A stretch of 64,000 nucleotides of DNA from Treponema primitia ZAS-2 (GTDB lineage Bacteria > Spirochaetota > Spirochaetia > Treponematales > Breznakiellaceae), in NCBI RefSeq assembly GCF_000214375.1, contig NC_015578.1, positions 3,720,001 to 3,784,000 on the forward strand, in the 5' to 3' direction. The notes under the pieces are model-generated. The model was not told the DNA's origin. It worked only from the letters and a program-made list of their open reading frames with translations, and did no database searches. Both the position numbers and the translations under genes were made by a program. Below are positions 34,070-42,727 of this stretch, in pieces (position 1 is the first letter of the stretch; each line of letters begins with the position of its first letter).

Positions 34070-34808
34070 CCGCTTCCTCCGTACAGCCCGGGCGGACACG
34101 GTGGTGCAGAAGCTTACCGCCAAGGCCATCCTGGAACGGAACCTTATCGCTGAGGGGGACCGGATCCTCATCGCCGCCTCCGGGGGCAAGGACTCTACGG
34201 TCATGGCCTGGGCGCTTTCGGCGCTCAAACCGGCGCTGAAACGGGACTATGAGCTGGAGGCTATTCACATTTCCAGCGACTTCTGCGCGTGCTGCAAAAA
34301 GTCTGCTCTTTCCCAGCAGCTTGCCGGATGGGGCATCCCCTTTACGGATCTTTTTGTGCCGGTCATTGGCCGGCTCAAGGAGGGGGAGAAGATGAACTGC
34401 TACTGGTGTTCCACTCAGAGGCGGACAGAGCTTTTGAAATACGCGGTGGAAAACAATTTCAACAAGATCGCCCTGGGCCATCACCTGGATGACATTATCG
34501 AAACCTTCTTTATGAACATGACCGCCAAAGGGGAGCTTTCCACTATGCCCATGCTCCTTTCTTATCGAAAGTATCCGGTAAGCCTTATCCGGCCTTTGGG
34601 GTATTTGGAGGAACAACAGATCATAGCCTGCGCGGCGGAAAAGGACATACTCAAGGCGGTCTGTACCTGCCCCTACGGGATCAACTCCAAACGCCGGGAT
34701 ATGCGGAAGCGCATAGCCGAATTTACCGGCAATTCCGGAGCAATGAAGCGGCGTATGCTCAAGGCCCTTTCTACCGGGGAAAAGGCCTTGTCGGCTGAGA
34801 AAGAATGA
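34062..34808 (+). CDS. TtcA-family tRNA 2-thiolation PP-loop enzyme
   Basis: A 248-residue N-type ATP pyrophosphatase. The PP-loop is LIAASGGKDSTVMAW. Two Cys pairs, FCACC (about residue 76) and CYWC (about 114), match the iron-sulfur ligands of TtcA, which thiolates cytidine 32 in tRNA. GHHLDDIIETFFMNM is a second family signature. The protein is somewhat shorter than E. coli TtcA. ATG 34062 overlaps the tcdA stop by eight bases. A longer frame from 33975 would pass through the repeat and is less likely. Confidence 0.85.
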   Translation: MANRFLRTARADTVVQKLTAKAILERNLIAEGDRILIAASGGKDSTVMAWALSALKPALKRDYELEAIHISSDFCACCKKSALSQQLAGWGIPFTDLFVPVIGRLKEGEKMNCYWCSTQRRTELLKYAVENNFNKIALGHHLDDIIETFFMNMTAKGELSTMPMLLSYRKYPVSLIRPLGYLEEQQIIACAAEKDILKAVCTCPYGINSKRRDMRKRIAEFTGNSGAMKRRMLKALSTGEKALSAEKE

Positions 34809-34839
34809 AGTATTTTGGGCTTAACGCCGATAAAATTAT

Positions 34840-35685
34840 ATGCGGAAAAATTCGATATTCTTCATATTACTAATTATTGCAGGGGTATCCCTGTTTTTTT
34901 CCTGCGCTACTTCCCAGGCAATTCCCGTCTCCCGCTCCCGAACCCCGGTGGAACCGAAAAAACCAACCCTCCTGCCGAATCAGCCGCCTCAGGGAAATTC
35001 GCCCGCCGAGTCCGCAGGGGCGGGAAGGACGGCGTCCTCCTCCGGCAGGGCAACAGCGGCGCTTCCTGAACGGGTAACCCCTTCCGGGGCAGCCCCGGAG
35101 CGAATGGAAAACCCTTCGGTGAAATGGCCCCTCTTGGGCAAGGGCAGACTGGAAGCGGAAAAATTAGCGGCTTTTTTATTGAAAGTAAATGCAGAAGCGG
35201 ACCCTGAATTTGTTAATCAGCTTTCAGAGCTTTACATTACGGAAGCAGCCCTGGAGGGTATCGATCACGATGTGGCCTTTTCCCAGATGTGCCTGGAAAC
35301 AGGGTTCCTCCGCTATGGCGGCTTAGTAACCCCGGAGATGAATAATTTCTGCGGCCTTGGCGCCATAGGCCCGGAACAGCCCGGGGAACGCTTCCCCACT
35401 CCCCAGCTAGGCGTACGGGCCCAGATTCAGCACCTTAAGGGCTATGCCACCGAGGAACCGCTGGCCCAGGACCTGGTGGACCCTCGTTATAAGTACGTCC
35501 GCTACGGCTCGGCGCCTACCATTGAGGGCTTGGCCGGGACCTGGGCCGCAGACCGCAGTTACGCCGATAAGATCGTCAGTGTTCTGCAACGGCTCTACAA
35601 TAATGCTGCCGGTCTCGCGAGGAAAGCCGGATCCGCAGCAACTGCCACTACAGCCGCAGCGGATCCGGCACAACCGAATTCGTAA
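34840..35685 (+). CDS. Glucosaminidase-domain lipoprotein
   Basis: A 281-residue lipoprotein (lipobox FFSC, Cys22) with a ~75-residue Pro/Ser-rich tether, then a Bax/glucosaminidase-type domain: YITEAALEGIDHDVAFSQMC (catalytic Glu region is the following LETGFLRYGG), NNFCGLGAIGPEQPGERFPT and GVRAQIQHLKGYA. Such domains cut the glycan chain of peptidoglycan, so a wall-remodelling role in the periplasm is likely. It ends just before a hairpin terminator facing potD. Confidence 0.85.
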   Translation: MRKNSIFFILLIIAGVSLFFSCATSQAIPVSRSRTPVEPKKPTLLPNQPPQGNSPAESAGAGRTASSSGRATAALPERVTPSGAAPERMENPSVKWPLLGKGRLEAEKLAAFLLKVNAEADPEFVNQLSELYITEAALEGIDHDVAFSQMCLETGFLRYGGLVTPEMNNFCGLGAIGPEQPGERFPTPQLGVRAQIQHLKGYATEEPLAQDLVDPRYKYVRYGSAPTIEGLAGTWAADRSYADKIVSVLQRLYNNAAGLARKAGSAATATTAAADPAQPNS

Positions 35686-35688
35686 AGA

Positions 35689-35716
35689 GGACCCCAGAAA
35701 CGGGGTCCCCGGTTTT
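35689..35716. terminator. Terminator between convergent glucosaminidase and potD genes
   Basis: GGACCCC (35689-35695), loop AGAAAC, GGGGTCC (35702-35708), then CCGGTTTT. A 7-bp GC-rich stem with a T-run on the plus strand, between two convergent stops. Confidence 0.8.
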
Positions 35717-35718
35717 AA

Positions 35719-36759
35719 TTACTCTCCGACCCGGATTGAAAGCCAGGCATCGTCGTAAAGTTTCAGGTCCGCTCCCACATCGTCCTTAAGCTCGGTATTG
35801 ACAAGTTCCTCCGCCTGATAGAGGGGGGTAATCTTTTTCAACTGCCGGGCAGGAACATTGGCCGTAGCGGGAAAGCCGAAGTAATCGGTAAATTCCGCAT
35901 AGATATCCGGCCGGTGGATGAAGTCGATGAATTTATAGGCCAGGTCCGCATTCTTGGCGCCCTTGAGCAGGCACATACTGTCGATATAGGCGGGACCGCC
36001 TTCAGGAGGAATAAAGAATGCGGTATGCGCCCTTTGTGCCTCCGAGATTTCTTCATATACCACTTCGGCGTAACCCTGGACAACCCAGAAGTCTTCGTCC
36101 GCGAATCCTTTGCCAAAGGCTTCAGCGTCAAACTTGATCAGGTTTGGCTTCCAGTAATTATTCACCAGATCCCGGGCGGCGGCAATTTCAGCGGGGTTTA
36201 CGGAATTCACCGAATAGCCCAGATGGACCAGGGCGTCACCGAGCACTTCCCGCATATCGTCCAGCATGGTCATTTTCCCTTGCAGATCCTTACGACCAAA
36301 AATAGACCAGCTCTTTTCAAAGGCAGGTATCCGTGCAGTATTTACCGCAATTCCCGCCGCGCCAAAATAGTAGGGCACACTGTACTCCATGTTCGGATCG
36401 TAGGCCGCTTTCTGGAGCACTATGGGATCAATATTGCCCAAGTTGGATAATTTTGTTTTGTCGATCCGATCAAGCATTCCCTGCTTGATCATGATGGAAA
36501 CATAGTCCCCGGAGGGGAAAACCAGATCGTACCCTGTGCCGCCGGACAGAAGCTTTGCGTAGAGCTCCTCGTTGGATGCAAAGGTGTCGTACACAATTTT
36601 GCAGTCATACTCTTTCTCAAATTTCCGCAGCACCGAGTCGGGAGTGTAATATATCCAGTTGTAGACATAAAGCTGCGTTTTTTTAGCGCAGCCGCTGAGC
36701 ATAAACAGTGACAGTAGCGCTACTCCCAGCGCCGCGGCCAATACAGGTATTTTCTTCAT
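35719..36759 (-). CDS. potD: Spermidine/putrescine ABC transporter substrate-binding lipoprotein
   Basis: A 346-residue lipoprotein (lipobox MLSGC, Cys24) of the PotD/PotF type. Landmarks are LYVYNWIYYTPDSVLRKFEK, CKIVYDTFASNEELYAKLLS, YDLVFPSGDYVSIMIKQGML, VPYYFGAAGIAVNTARIP and the polyamine-contacting VVQGYAEVVYEE. It binds polyamines at the outer face of the inner membrane and passes them to PotBC. It is the last gene of the operon and follows a hairpin. Confidence 0.93.
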   Translation of the reverse strand: MKKIPVLAAALGVALLSLFMLSGCAKKTQLYVYNWIYYTPDSVLRKFEKEYDCKIVYDTFASNEELYAKLLSGGTGYDLVFPSGDYVSIMIKQGMLDRIDKTKLSNLGNIDPIVLQKAAYDPNMEYSVPYYFGAAGIAVNTARIPAFEKSWSIFGRKDLQGKMTMLDDMREVLGDALVHLGYSVNSVNPAEIAAARDLVNNYWKPNLIKFDAEAFGKGFADEDFWVVQGYAEVVYEEISEAQRAHTAFFIPPEGGPAYIDSMCLLKGAKNADLAYKFIDFIHRPDIYAEFTDYFGFPATANVPARQLKKITPLYQAEELVNTELKDDVGADLKLYDDAWLSIRVGE

Positions 36760-36770
36760 CTTTTCTCCTC

Positions 36771-36794
36771 ATGCTGAAAATTAGTTTTCAGCAT
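36771..36794 (-). promoter_or_regulatory. Intercistronic hairpin between potC and potD
   Basis: ATGCTGAAAA and its exact complement flank TTAG. It lies directly upstream of the potD ribosome site, where it could separate expression of the binding protein from that of the permeases. Confidence 0.6.
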
Positions 36795-36828
36795 CCTCCA
36801 TGTATAATAAGAATCCCCAGGGAATTCT

Positions 36829-37695
36829 TTATTTTGCTGCGATGTATTTCAGGAAATTCCTGAGCAGATAGGTGAGAGCCACGGTCCCCAGGATCATCAC
36901 CACCGATAGTGCGTTAATAACCGGGGATACCCCGAAGCGGATTGCCGAGTAGATATACAGCGGCAGAGTGGTCGACCCGGGGCCGGCTACAAAGTAGGTG
37001 ATCACAAAGTCTTCAAGGGAAATCGTTACGGCGGTTAAAAACCCGGAGACTATGCCGGGCATACAGATGGGCACCGTTACTTTTAAGAAGGTTTGCCTTT
37101 CGTTTGCCCCCAGGTCGTGGGCTGCCTCGATGATGGAAAAGTCGAACTCGTCCAGCCGGGCCATTACCATGAGAAACACGAAAGGCAGGTTAAAGGTAGT
37201 GTGGGCAATAAAGATGGTGAGCAGTCCCAGCTTCATTTTGATTCCCGCAAAGAAAAGGGACAGGGAAACGCCGATTATGATCTCAGGGAGTATCATGGGA
37301 AGGAAGGAAATAGTCTGCACATAATTCCGCAGCTTGAACCGATACCAGTTGACCCCCACGGCGCCCAGAGTTCCGAAAACCGTGGCAGTCCCTGCGGAAC
37401 TAACGGCGATAAGAATACTGTTCCAAAACGCCCGCCAGAGATCCCGGGAATGGAGAAAAAGCTGCTCATACCAGACCAGGGAAAACCCGGTCCACCGCAT
37501 GCCCTTGGAGGCGTTAAAGGAGTATAAAATCAGTACCAGCAGGGGAAGAAAGAGAAAAATCAAGGCGGCGATAAAAACGGTCTGGGAAAAGGAAAAGGGC
37601 TTACGCTGGTATGCCCGCCGAGCATGACGGGCCGCTTCTCCCCGGGCGAACCCGGGTTTGAGGTTGGTGATGATACCTTTAATGTTGAGCTTCAA
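36829..37695 (-). CDS. potC: Spermidine/putrescine ABC transporter permease PotC
   Basis: A 288-residue permease with six membrane helices. The EAA loop that contacts the ATPase is EAAHDLGANERQTFLKVTVP. LPMILPEIIIGVSLSLFF and LEDFVITYFVAGPGSTTLPL are typical of PotC. A basic N-terminal extension of about 35 residues precedes the first helix. It overlaps potB by four bases and is followed by potD after a 69-base gap that holds a hairpin. Confidence 0.93.
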   Translation of the reverse strand: MKLNIKGIITNLKPGFARGEAARHARRAYQRKPFSFSQTVFIAALIFLFLPLLVLILYSFNASKGMRWTGFSLVWYEQLFLHSRDLWRAFWNSILIAVSSAGTATVFGTLGAVGVNWYRFKLRNYVQTISFLPMILPEIIIGVSLSLFFAGIKMKLGLLTIFIAHTTFNLPFVFLMVMARLDEFDFSIIEAAHDLGANERQTFLKVTVPICMPGIVSGFLTAVTISLEDFVITYFVAGPGSTTLPLYIYSAIRFGVSPVINALSVVMILGTVALTYLLRNFLKYIAAK

Positions 37696-38576
37696 TTTTC
37701 AGCTCCCTTGCTCTTCTGCTCAGAAGTTCTGCTGGCATCTTTCCTCTGGAGATTTATCATGATCAGGACCCCTGCGGTGGTGATCACCGTGAGCACCATG
37801 GAGATCGCCGAAGCCAGGGGCCAGTTCCGGGCCTTGGTAAGCTGATCCGCAATAACGTTGCCCAGCATGTAGGAATCCTTGCCCCCCACTAGGAGGGGGA
37901 CCGCATAGGCCCCGAAAATGGGAATAAAGGTAAAGAGCACCGCCGTATACAGGCCGCTGCGTATGCTGGGGAGCAGTACCCGGATCATGGACTGGGCCTT
38001 GGTGGCCCCCAGGTCACGGGCGGCTTCCAGCAGGGAAAAATCGAATTTATCGATGGTGGAAAAAAGGGGCAGTATAGCATAGGGCAGGTACATATAGACC
38101 AACACCAATACTACCGTGCTCTGGTTGTAGAGAAAGTGGATATAATCGTCAATGAGCCCTATCCGTATGAGCATTTCATTCAGAAACCCGTTGTTCCCCA
38201 GGATGTTCATCCAGGCAAAAACCCTGATAAGGAAGTTGGTCCAGAAGGGAATGATGATCAGGAGCAGTAAAAATGTCTGGTTCCGGCTCCTGGCCATAAA
38301 GTAGCCGCAGGGCAGGGCGATAAGAATGGTAATAAAAGTAGCAATCACTGCGGTAACAAAGGTGCGAATGGTGATAATTATAAAGCTGGGGTTTCCCAGG
38401 GCCCGGTAAGCTTCCAGGGTAAATTCCCCCATGGACACGCCGCCGTACAGCCCCTTTCGCAAAAAACTGTAGAGCACGATGATTAAAAGAGGCGCCAGAA
38501 AAAAAATGGTGAACCAGACCGTCATGGGTGCCGAATAGAAGGGTCCGTAGTTACGCCTGGAGGAATAGGTACTCAC
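37692..38576 (-). CDS. potB: Spermidine/putrescine ABC transporter permease PotB
   Basis: A 294-residue permease with six helices. The EAA loop is EAARDLGATKAQSMIRVLLP. IIPFWTNFLIRVFAWMNILG and LVGGKDSYMLGNVIADQL are PotB landmarks. It forms the membrane pore with PotC. The start overlaps potA by four bases and the stop overlaps potC by four bases, so the genes are tightly coupled. Confidence 0.93.
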   Translation of the reverse strand: MSTYSSRRNYGPFYSAPMTVWFTIFFLAPLLIIVLYSFLRKGLYGGVSMGEFTLEAYRALGNPSFIIITIRTFVTAVIATFITILIALPCGYFMARSRNQTFLLLLIIIPFWTNFLIRVFAWMNILGNNGFLNEMLIRIGLIDDYIHFLYNQSTVVLVLVYMYLPYAILPLFSTIDKFDFSLLEAARDLGATKAQSMIRVLLPSIRSGLYTAVLFTFIPIFGAYAVPLLVGGKDSYMLGNVIADQLTKARNWPLASAISMVLTVITTAGVLIMINLQRKDASRTSEQKSKGAEN

Positions 38577-39751
38577 GATTCTGCGACCCCGGCGGCTTTC
38601 TTGACTTCTACAATGTAGCCGTCGTTGGCGCCCCAGGAAAGGTACACCAAATCTTTCCAGATTATATCGGGCCCTTCGTCGGAATATTTGGCGTGCTGCT
38701 TGATCACCCTGATAAGAACGTTATTGGAATCGCTGGTCCCATCGGGCCTGTCCTGATCCAGTTTAACGTAGAATTTGGTCTGGAACCCCGAATAGATGGG
38801 CTCCTCAACAAAGCCGTGGAAGAGGTTGATGTCCCCCCGGGTGGTGGTGGGCTTTTCCTTAGAAATAAGTATCTTTTCCGGGCGAATGGTAAAGCTGACC
38901 TTCTGGCCCGGAACCACATGATCCACAGTGGTAACCTTGATGAGGCCCAGCTCCGGGATATCCAGTTCCACCATGTATTCGGTTTCGGCCTTTTGGAGCA
39001 GCTCAGCGCTCTTTATCACCCCGTCAAAGAGGTTGGTCTCCCCGATGAACCGGGCCACAAAGTCCGTGGCGGGGCTTTCATAAATATCGTGGGGGGTACC
39101 TACCTGGAGTACATCCCCCTGGTTCATGACCGCAATGCGGTCCGATACCGAAAGGGCTTCCTGCTGGTCATGGGTAACATATATGAAGGTAATACCGATC
39201 TTGTCGTGGATCTGATCCAGCTCGATGAGCATATGCTGCCGCAGCTTGGCGTCCAGGGCCGAAAGGGGCTCGTCCAGGAGCAACACCTGGGGCTCGTTGA
39301 TCAGCGCCCGGGCAATAGCCACCCGCTGTTTTTGTCCCCCGGAAAGCTGGTTGGGCTTTTTTTCCGCATGGCTCTCCAACTGGACCAGCTTGAGGTATTC
39401 GTTGACCTTTTGGTCTATCTCGGATTTCCCGGCCCGTTTGATGCGAAGGGGAAAAGCCACGTTTTCGAACACCGAAAGGTGGGGAAAAAGGGCGTAGTTC
39501 TGAAAAACCGTATTGGCCTGCCGCTGGTTAGGAGGCAGGGGCAGCACATCGGCGCCATCAAAGGTAACATCCCCGGAGTCAGGGCTTTCAAACCCCGCAA
39601 TAATACGCAGGAGTGTGGTTTTTCCACACCCCGAAGGCCCCAGGAGGGAGAAAAACTCCCCTTTTTTAATTTCCAAACTGACACTATTTAATGCCGTAAA
39701 ATCACCGAAGAGCTTGGAAACACCTTCGATAACCACATCACTCCCTTTCAA
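38573..39751 (-). CDS. potA: Spermidine/putrescine ABC transporter ATPase PotA
   Basis: A 392-residue ABC ATPase energising PotBC. It has Walker A GPSGCGKTT, Q-loop, signature LSGGQKQRVAIARAL, Walker B VLLLDEPLSALD and the H-loop VTHDQQEAL, followed by a C-terminal TOBE regulatory domain (GETNLFDGV onward, with FTIRPEKILIS). It is the first gene of a four-gene minus-strand operon. The upstream 206 bases hold a TTGACA box (reading minus) but no convincing matched -10. Confidence 0.95.
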   Translation of the reverse strand: MKGSDVVIEGVSKLFGDFTALNSVSLEIKKGEFFSLLGPSGCGKTTLLRIIAGFESPDSGDVTFDGADVLPLPPNQRQANTVFQNYALFPHLSVFENVAFPLRIKRAGKSEIDQKVNEYLKLVQLESHAEKKPNQLSGGQKQRVAIARALINEPQVLLLDEPLSALDAKLRQHMLIELDQIHDKIGITFIYVTHDQQEALSVSDRIAVMNQGDVLQVGTPHDIYESPATDFVARFIGETNLFDGVIKSAELLQKAETEYMVELDIPELGLIKVTTVDHVVPGQKVSFTIRPEKILISKEKPTTTRGDINLFHGFVEEPIYSGFQTKFYVKLDQDRPDGTSDSNNVLIRVIKQHAKYSDEGPDIIWKDLVYLSWGANDGYIVEVKKAAGVAES

Positions 39752-39907
39752 CCGTGCTCCTTCAACCTCCCTTCAAATACAGCTACGACAAAGTCGTCTA
39801 CCGCCCCGGTAACCCGGTATTTTTCTTATTTGTTCTAAAAAGTACAATGCGGATTTTAAAGATTGTTGTCAATCAGCTAGCGAGTTTTTTTATTGTTTTT
39901 TAAAAGC

Positions 39908-39957
39908 GGGGTATGGTGTCGGGGATCTCACCCGGATATCTGTTCCACCCCATACCC
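39908..39957 (-). terminator. Probable terminator of the radical SAM gene
   Basis: GGGTATGG and CCATACCC are complementary across a ~33-base loop directly after the stop, and the right arm is followed on the minus strand by CGCTTTTTAAAAAAC. The large loop makes this less certain. Confidence 0.45.
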
Positions 39958-41019
39958 TTATTCAGCGGGATAGACCCAGCGCTTCCCCCCCGGCCCTTCC
40001 AGGAGCAGGACTCGGCGGCCCTCCCGTTCTTCCTCCCCGGCTATTGCTTCCCGGCGCAGCCGTATCTTCCCCCCACCCCCGGGCAAGTCCACAGCATAGG
40101 CCGGCAGCCCCGGCCCGCCGATACGGGCCTGAAGCGCCTCGTAGATAGAAAGCCCCTGCTCCAAAGGCACCCGGAAATGGGCAGTCCCCGGGGCCAAGTC
40201 CAGCTGGAACAGGTAATAGGGGGAAAGCCCCAGGCAGAGGCATTCCCGGAAAAGCTCCTCCAGGGTTTCCACACTGTCGTTGATCCCCCGCAGGAGCACA
40301 GTCTGGACATGGACAGGTATCCCCGCATCCACACAAGCCGCCAGAGCCTCCCGCGCCGGCACCGCCAATTCCCGGGGGTGGTTGATGTGGACCGCCAGCC
40401 GCAATGGCCGCCACTGCCGGAACAGGCCGATAAGGCCGGGGCTCAGCCGTGTTGGTTCAGTAATGGGGACCCTGGTACAAACCCGGAGGAGTATGCCGGG
40501 CCGGGCTTCCCGAAGCCTCCGGAACAGCTCTCCCAGGGCAGCGTCCCCCGCAGTGAGCGGATCCCCACCGGACACCAGGATTTCCCGTATTTCAGGGTGT
40601 TCCCGCAGATAGCCCAGGGCCGCCTCCAGTTCAGCCCCGCCTATAAAGGCCTGCCCCCCGCCCACCCAGACCCGGCGGAAGCAGTAGCGGCAGTATCCCG
40701 CGCAAGCTCCCCCTGCCAGGAGCAGCGCCCGGTCCCGGTACTGGTGGACCAGCCGGGGCGAAGCTTGCCACAAGGCGGCGCCCAGGGGATCATCCAGGGC
40801 AAAGGAATCGGGGATCGCTTCCCGGGGATCCGGGAAAAACTGGCGGCGTATGGGGTCATCCGGGTCCGGGCCGGCCAGGGAGGCGAAGTGGGGGGTTACG
40901 GCAAAGGGCAGAGAAAAGCGACTGCGGAGTTCCCCAGCGTAGGCGCGTTCTGCCGGGCCGGCGGATGCGGCCAGTGCGGGGGGGAGGCGGTCAACAGTGG
41001 TGATCAGAGGAAAGGGCAT
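39958..41019 (-). CDS. Lysine 2,3-aminomutase-family radical SAM enzyme
   Basis: A 353-residue PLP-dependent radical SAM protein. The cluster motif is CAGYCRYCFRR. The PLP lysine and neighbouring Asp appear in AVDLPGGGGKIRL, and a second substrate Asp in LFQLDLAPGTAHF. Both Asp positions match those holding the lysine side-chain amine in KamA. SGGDPLTAGDAAL and HINHPREL are also family landmarks. It is shorter than clostridial KamA (about 416). It could make beta-lysine as an osmolyte or modify elongation factor P (EpmB-like), and neither partner gene is adjacent. Confidence 0.87.
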   Translation of the reverse strand: MPFPLITTVDRLPPALAASAGPAERAYAGELRSRFSLPFAVTPHFASLAGPDPDDPIRRQFFPDPREAIPDSFALDDPLGAALWQASPRLVHQYRDRALLLAGGACAGYCRYCFRRVWVGGGQAFIGGAELEAALGYLREHPEIREILVSGGDPLTAGDAALGELFRRLREARPGILLRVCTRVPITEPTRLSPGLIGLFRQWRPLRLAVHINHPRELAVPAREALAACVDAGIPVHVQTVLLRGINDSVETLEELFRECLCLGLSPYYLFQLDLAPGTAHFRVPLEQGLSIYEALQARIGGPGLPAYAVDLPGGGGKIRLRREAIAGEEEREGRRVLLLEGPGGKRWVYPAE

Positions 41020-41091
41020 ATAGGGCGATAGTATACCTGTCCGGGCGGAAATTGAAAAGTATACTTAATTGGAGCTGGTGGAGGAGATACA

Positions 41092-41169
41092 CTACTTCCA
41101 GTCTATCAGGTCAGCCAGCAACGGCTGGAACAGTTCTCGTTGTTTCTTGTCGGGTAATGTACCAAGCAT
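41092..41169 (-). pseudogene. Transposase N-terminal remnant
   Basis: A 25-codon frame, MLGTLPDKKQRELFQPLLAD then LIDWK and a stop, resembles the first residues of IS5/IS1182-type transposases, which begin with a similar LPxxxQ..LFxP.L.D motif. Nothing of the catalytic part remains. It lies directly downstream of the AraC-type gene and marks an old insertion or deletion junction. Confidence 0.4.
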
Positions 41170-41176
41170 TTTTCTC

Positions 41177-42130
41177 TTAAAATCTTGGAAGGGAATCCAT
41201 ATCCCTGGCACGCAGCTTCCGGCGGTATTTGCCGGGACTTATACCGATTACCCGCTTGAATATTTCTCCATAATAACTTGTTTTGGAAAAACCGGATATT
41301 AGGGCCACTTCGGTGATACTTACGTTTTCATTGGAGAGCAGGTTAAGGCTTCGGCGAACTCTCAAGTTTAACAGGTATTCAAAAACAGTCTGGTGGAGTG
41401 TCTGCTTGAAAAGCAGACAGCATTTGCTTCTGCATACCCGCCCTGCTGCGGCAATATCATCAAGCCCTACCTTTTCGCTGTAATGTTCGTTAATGAATGA
41501 AATCATCCGTTTGAGCGGGATGTCTCCCGGAACGTTTTTGTCTTCCATGGATAACGAAGCAGCAATCGTGTTAGCAAAGAGCAGCGACCAAAGCGCGTAG
41601 AATCGGCTCTGTATTTCCAGAACTGAATCATCGCTTGATTGCAAACAGAGCCGCGCTAGTGCACCAATTCTGACGGAGGCTTCACGGTACCAATTTTTTT
41701 CCGAATTGGGATCGTGAATTGAAGAATTGGTATTAGCCGGAAAAAACAAGGTCTCGTAACGGGTATCATAGAGGAGGGGATTAACAAAACGCTTTTCAAT
41801 ATACGGATCAGCACAGAGCAGGGAAGGATGCAGTAAAAGGCTGATAAACACACACTCCACAGCGCCGTGTTTACCGGAGCTGCCGAAATGCAGTTGGTTG
41901 GCATTGACAAAAATTACGTCCCCTGCAACAAGGGGGAAAAGTTTGTCATTCACATGATAGGTCATTTCCCCTTCAAGTATGATAATAAATTCAAGATCCC
42001 GATGCCAATGACAATCTGCGGCATATCCAATAAATTGGGAGAGCCTCTGGTTAAATGCATATATGGGCAGGTTTGACGAGGTGTACTGAACCTCTTCCGA
42101 CATATCTTCCCGCACGCGTAATTTTTCCAT
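41177..42130 (-). CDS. AraC-family regulator with cupin sensor domain
   Basis: A 317-residue regulator. The N-terminal cupin domain has HWHRDLEFIIILEGEMTYHV and PLVAGDVIFVNANQLHFG, the usual effector-binding pattern. The C-terminal double helix-turn-helix runs from IAAAGRVCRSKCCLLFKQTL to ISGFSKTSYYGEIFKRVIGI and SPGKYRR. It is divergent from a small lipoprotein and an acetyltransferase gene, and a palindrome in the shared spacer (42200-42215) is a plausible binding site. The effector is unknown, perhaps a sugar. Confidence 0.9.
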   Translation of the reverse strand: MEKLRVREDMSEEVQYTSSNLPIYAFNQRLSQFIGYAADCHWHRDLEFIIILEGEMTYHVNDKLFPLVAGDVIFVNANQLHFGSSGKHGAVECVFISLLLHPSLLCADPYIEKRFVNPLLYDTRYETLFFPANTNSSIHDPNSEKNWYREASVRIGALARLCLQSSDDSVLEIQSRFYALWSLLFANTIAASLSMEDKNVPGDIPLKRMISFINEHYSEKVGLDDIAAAGRVCRSKCCLLFKQTLHQTVFEYLLNLRVRRSLNLLSNENVSITEVALISGFSKTSYYGEIFKRVIGISPGKYRRKLRARDMDSLPRF

Positions 42131-42166
42131 AACTTACCTCATAAAAATACAATAGTTATAAAAATA

Positions 42167-42256
42167 TAGAAAATATTGGTATACATCACCGATTTTCAAG
42201 AATATCCTGATATTCAAGAAATGGCAAGTGAGGAAAGAATATGCCTAAGAAAAGGG
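42167..42256 (+). promoter_or_regulatory. Leader with palindrome, copy 1 of a duplicated control region
   Basis: About 90 bases ahead of and including the start of the lipoprotein gene. They contain GAATATC-CT-GATATTC (42200-42215) and the ribosome site GAGGAAAGAATATG. A second copy at 43358-43448 aligns along its whole length, with the palindrome arms changed in a compensatory way. Confidence 0.65.
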
Positions 42257-42726
42257 TTTTGCTTGTTTTGCCCGCTTTATTGGCAGTCTGTTTTTCAACT
42301 TGTGAAAAAGATGGATCCCCGGCCAATATATCAGGGCGGATGGCCGGCGATATCGCCTTTAATCAAGACAGGGCTATTTCTATGCCAGAGGATCTGGACA
42401 TGAAATTGATGCGTCTGGATATAAAAATGATGCACTTGATAGGAGATTTATTTAGCCCCGGTTTCGCTTTCAACCCGTTCAAATCCGATATCCAGCGAGC
42501 TGATGGGGATGCCATGAATAAGGTTCAGGACATCTTAAAACGTGCAATTTATTCAGGAAATATGGAACAGATACAACAGGTAGAAGAAATCTTGGAATTA
42601 TTTACGGGTTTACCGAAAAATGTCCGCAAACAGATGGACGAAAAAAATACGGTAAACACTCTTTCTGACCGGGAAAATATCGCAAGCTTTCTCGTCGGTA
42701 TTAAGGCTATAAGCAAAGGAGAATAG
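42241..42726 (+). CDS. Small unknown lipoprotein
   Basis: A 161-residue protein with a signal sequence and a loose spirochaetal lipobox (AVCFSTC, Cys21). The mature region is helical and rich in Met, Asp and Lys (MPEDLDMKLMRLDIKMMHLI) with no recognised domain. It starts on a strong GAGGAAAG site, is followed two bases later by the acetyltransferase gene, and is divergent from the AraC gene, which probably controls it. Confidence 0.65.
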   Translation: MPKKRVLLVLPALLAVCFSTCEKDGSPANISGRMAGDIAFNQDRAISMPEDLDMKLMRLDIKMMHLIGDLFSPGFAFNPFKSDIQRADGDAMNKVQDILKRAIYSGNMEQIQQVEEILELFTGLPKNVRKQMDEKNTVNTLSDRENIASFLVGIKAISKGE

Positions 42727-42727
42727 T

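Noticed and set aside
38528-39691. 387-codon open frame on the plus strand
   Set aside because: Antisense to potA, which is unambiguous.
39913-41031. 372-codon open frame on the plus strand
   Set aside because: Antisense to the radical SAM gene. Pro/Gln/Gly-rich composition is typical of a shadow frame.
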